From TC-15 sp034437275 (lineage in GTDB: Bacteria; Chloroflexota; Anaerolineae; Aggregatilineales; Aggregatilineaceae), in NCBI GenBank assembly GCA_034437275.1, contig DAOTUD010000202.1, forward strand, positions 1 through 5,981: a DNA stretch of 5,981 bases, read 5' to 3'. The stretch's first letter is position 1, and every line of letters starts with the position of its first letter. Below the pieces are notes generated by a model that made no database searches, had not been told where the DNA came from, and worked only from the letters and a program-made list of their open reading frames with translations. Below, piece after piece: positions 4,406 to 5,981 of this stretch. The translations under genes were made by a program, and so were the position numbers.

Positions 4406-4463
4406 GACTTGCCGCCCGCTTGAAATGGTCGGAATTGTAGAATGATGTTAGATCGTGTGGCAG

Positions 4464-5012
4464 CTAGGACTGGTTGTTGCCGATCTCGATGTAGCGCTTC
4501 CACGTATCGTGGCCGCTGCCCATCTCGATCACCAGGTAGCTGGTGCGCGGGATTTTCGGCTCCCACAGCAGGCGCATCCCGGCTTCGCCCGGCAGGCGGT
4601 TTCCCTTGCGATGGTTGCAGGCGAAACACGCGCAGGCCGTATTCGACCACGTATTCTTCCCCCCGCGCGAGACGGGCAGGATGTGGTCGATGGTCAGGTC
4701 GCGCTTGGTGATCTTCTGGCCGCGCACGATGCCGCCCAACGTCACGCTGCAGTAGATACAGGTGTAGTTGTCGCGGGCCAGCACGCCGTGCCGGCTCCAA
4801 TGCGCATGGCGGCGCGGCACGTTGATGTAGCGTCGCAGCGCGATGACCGAGGGGACCGGGAACTGGGTGCGGACCGTACGCAGGAAGCGCCCGGTTTCCT
4901 CCACCATAATCGCTTTCCCGGCCAGGATCAGATTGATGGCACGCGGGATGCTGATCACGGTCAGCGGTTCCCATGTGCCGCCGTTCAGAAGTAGTACATG
5001 GCCTTCAAGCAT
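4464..5012 (-). CDS. HNH endonuclease domain protein
   Basis: From the start chosen here this is a 182-residue stand-alone HNH-family protein, a predicted metal-dependent DNA nuclease. The N-terminal part (about 1-70) begins VLLLNGGTWEPLTVIS, as in the bacterial family of small HNH proteins that open with V-L-x-LN-x-x-x-x-PL. The nuclease core runs from about 75 to 140: C85-x2-C88 (CIYC), the D109-H110 pair in LTIDHILPVSRGG with the catalytic His, N124, then C129-x2-C132-N133 with KGNR after it. The four cysteines form the structural zinc site, and the core looks intact. An in-frame ATG at 5030 would add six residues but lacks a ribosome binding site. The ATG at 5012 has GGGAAG five bases upstream and matches family starts better. 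Its own TATAAT lies at 5056-5061. No partner methylase or toxin is visible, so its role is open; such proteins are common housekeeping-type genes as well as parts of mobile DNA. Confidence 0.9.
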   Translation of the reverse strand: MLEGHVLLLNGGTWEPLTVISIPRAINLILAGKAIMVEETGRFLRTVRTQFPVPSVIALRRYINVPRRHAHWSRHGVLARDNYTCIYCSVTLGGIVRGQKITKRDLTIDHILPVSRGGKNTWSNTACACFACNHRKGNRLPGEAGMRLLWEPKIPRTSYLVIEMGSGHDTWKRYIEIGNNQS

Positions 5013-5055
5013 AACGTCTTCCCAGACCATTCTGGATGAGCTAATTTAGTCCGAT

Positions 5056-5083
5056 ATTATACCTTTTTTCACGGATTTTGCAG
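5056..5083 (-). promoter_or_regulatory. Promoter of the HNH gene
   Basis: The minus strand has a perfect TATAAT at 5061-5056. CTGCAA (5083-5078, 3/6 to TTGACA) lies 16 bp upstream. The start point would be near 5049, about 36 nt before the chosen ATG. The gap between the two minus-strand genes also holds the small palindromes GCCGGC (5084-5089) and GGGTTAAACCC (5090-5100), which may act as a weak end signal for the gene ending at 5110. Confidence 0.5.
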
Positions 5084-5109
5084 GCCGGCGGGTTAAACCC
5101 AGATCAAAC

Positions 5110-5981
5110 CTATTTAACGACCTCCAGCCGCGTCAGGTAGCGGTCGCCCGGACGGGCCAGCGTCCCCTCGATCACCGCCGTGATCGCGCCGTCCTGGGCC
5201 AGCACCAGCATGAAGGGGACCGGGGCGGCGGTCCCGGCGCAGTCCAGCCGGTAGCGCACCGCGACCGCGTAGCGCCCCGCGCGGGCCGTATCCCACACGA
5301 CGCGCTCCTGTGCCTGGCCGGCGCTGCTGGCACAGAAGTCCGCGCCGGGGGTGCGGTCGCCCGCTGCGCCGCCATCGGGGGGCGTGACCACCAGGTCGAG
5401 GTCGGCGGACCCCTCCCACCGCAGCACCACATCGACCGCCGTGCCAGGTTGGGGCTGGACGGTCGTCGTAGGCGCGGGGGCCGGCTCCCCAGGCAGCACC
5501 AGCAGCCAGTACTCGCCCGCCGTGTTCAGGTCCTCCAGCAGCACCTCCACCCGGTAGGCCCCGTCGGCGGGCAGCGTCACGCGCGGGATGCGCACCTCCC
5601 CGGCGAAGAACCCGTCCCGCCGGAACGCCAGGTCGCCGCCGTCCGGGCCGGTCAGGGCCAGCGCCAGGTCCAGGTCGCCGCTGGTGCGCTCGGCCACGAT
5701 GGTCACCGGGACGCCCGCCTGCCCGTCGAAACGGTAGGCCGCGCTGATGCGGTCCAGGTTCAGCACCCCCGCCACGACCGTGCCCAGCGTGACCGGCTGC
5801 GGCGGCACGTCGGCGCTGGAGCCGGGCGACGCGGCCTCGCTCTCCAGCACCAGCGTGTAGCTGCCGCTGGATGGGCCGTGCGCGAAACCGTAGCGCGTGG
5901 CGCGGACCAGGTAGCTGCCATCGGCGGGCAGCGCGAAATCCTGGATCGCGGCGGTGGGATTGCCGGGGGCCACGTCGTCGT
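5110..5981 (-). CDS. C-terminal part of an exported multidomain beta-sandwich protein with PPC-like domains (5' end outside window)
   Basis: The frame is open through the right edge; the GTG at 5973-5971 is internal sequence, since two Asp codons precede it in frame. About 290 residues are visible, counted here from that GTG. Residues about 10-44 end a first domain with LPADGSYLVRATRYG and GSYTLVLE. Residues about 58-160 form a complete bacterial pre-peptidase-C-like (PPC) beta domain: G-x-VVAGVLNLDRISAAYRFDG, then DLDLALALTGPDGG, then LPADGAYRVEVLLED and AGEYWLLV. After a Pro/Thr-rich linker (161-178) a final domain (about 179-287) contains SADLDLVVTPPDGG and ends in V-K. Cys214 and Cys245 are its only cysteines and could pair. 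PPC domains are usually found in secreted proteins and help folding, secretion or binding. No catalytic domain is visible here, so the enzyme or anchor part, if any, is upstream. Confidence 0.8.
   Translation of the reverse strand, partial: DDVAPGNPTAAIQDFALPADGSYLVRATRYGFAHGPSSGSYTLVLESEAASPGSSADVPPQPVTLGTVVAGVLNLDRISAAYRFDGQAGVPVTIVAERTSGDLDLALALTGPDGGDLAFRRDGFFAGEVRIPRVTLPADGAYRVEVLLEDLNTAGEYWLLVLPGEPAPAPTTTVQPQPGTAVDVVLRWEGSADLDLVVTPPDGGAAGDRTPGADFCASSAGQAQERVVWDTARAGRYAVAVRYRLDCAGTAAPVPFMLVLAQDGAITAVIEGTLARPGDRYLTRLEVVK

Noticed and set aside
4228..4974. 248-codon open frame on the minus strand across HNH and tmRNA
   Set aside because: It is a frame-shifted shadow of the HNH gene that runs on into the tmRNA and shows no domain of its own.
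4464..5030. HNH start at the ATG at 5030
   Set aside because: There is no ribosome binding site before it. The ATG at 5012 has GGGAAG at good spacing and a start that fits the family better. The alternative is still possible.
5110..5973. Complete gene starting at the GTG at 5973
   Set aside because: The frame stays open to the window edge and begins in the middle of a beta domain without a signal peptide, so the gene is partial.

Overview
The window looks like chromosomal DNA from a GC-rich bacterium, most likely a member of the Chloroflexota (Anaerolineae-like). This is an inference. It rests on a secreted CAP-domain protein with a long Pro/Thr-rich linker and a C-terminal membrane anchor, a pre-peptidase-C-like beta-domain protein, and GC-rich palindromic CCCTC/GAGGG intergenic elements. 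No 16S or other taxonomic marker is present. Promoters look like ordinary sigma-70 sites.

Layout. Positions 2-121 hold the C-terminal end of a gene that resembles a ribbon-helix-helix DNA-binding protein. Positions 122-607 are a long, AT-richer stretch without a gene. It contains a structured, possibly transcribed segment ending in a good intrinsic terminator (372-407), then a candidate promoter for the CAP gene. The plus-strand genes follow: CAP/SCP-domain exported protein (608-1621), D-2-hydroxyacid dehydrogenase (1815-2852) and a small charged hypothetical protein (2925-3248). A nested palindromic element lies between the first two. A likely bidirectional terminator (about 3289-3319) and a second palindromic element (3391-3493) separate this block from convergent minus-strand genes.

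The minus-strand block, read right to left, is: a PPC-like beta-domain protein running off the right edge (5110-5981), an HNH nuclease with its own promoter (4464-5012), transfer-messenger RNA ssrA (4007-4386) with an extended -10 promoter and a strong terminator, and a CspA-family cold shock protein (3509-3736). The csp gene has a near-consensus promoter about 135 nt upstream of its start codon.

The most notable non-coding signals are these. The tmRNA encodes the tag ANESTPSLALAA. The csp leader can form an intrinsic-terminator-like hairpin and a mutually exclusive upstream hairpin, which suggests attenuation of a cold shock gene. A perfect inverted repeat overlaps the csp -35 box. The genes look like individually controlled housekeeping and envelope functions rather than one pathway: ribosome rescue (ssrA), RNA chaperone (csp), DNA processing (HNH), 2-keto/2-hydroxyacid redox, and two exported proteins. 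I see no CRISPR array, no insertion sequence with transposase, and no obvious defence operon.
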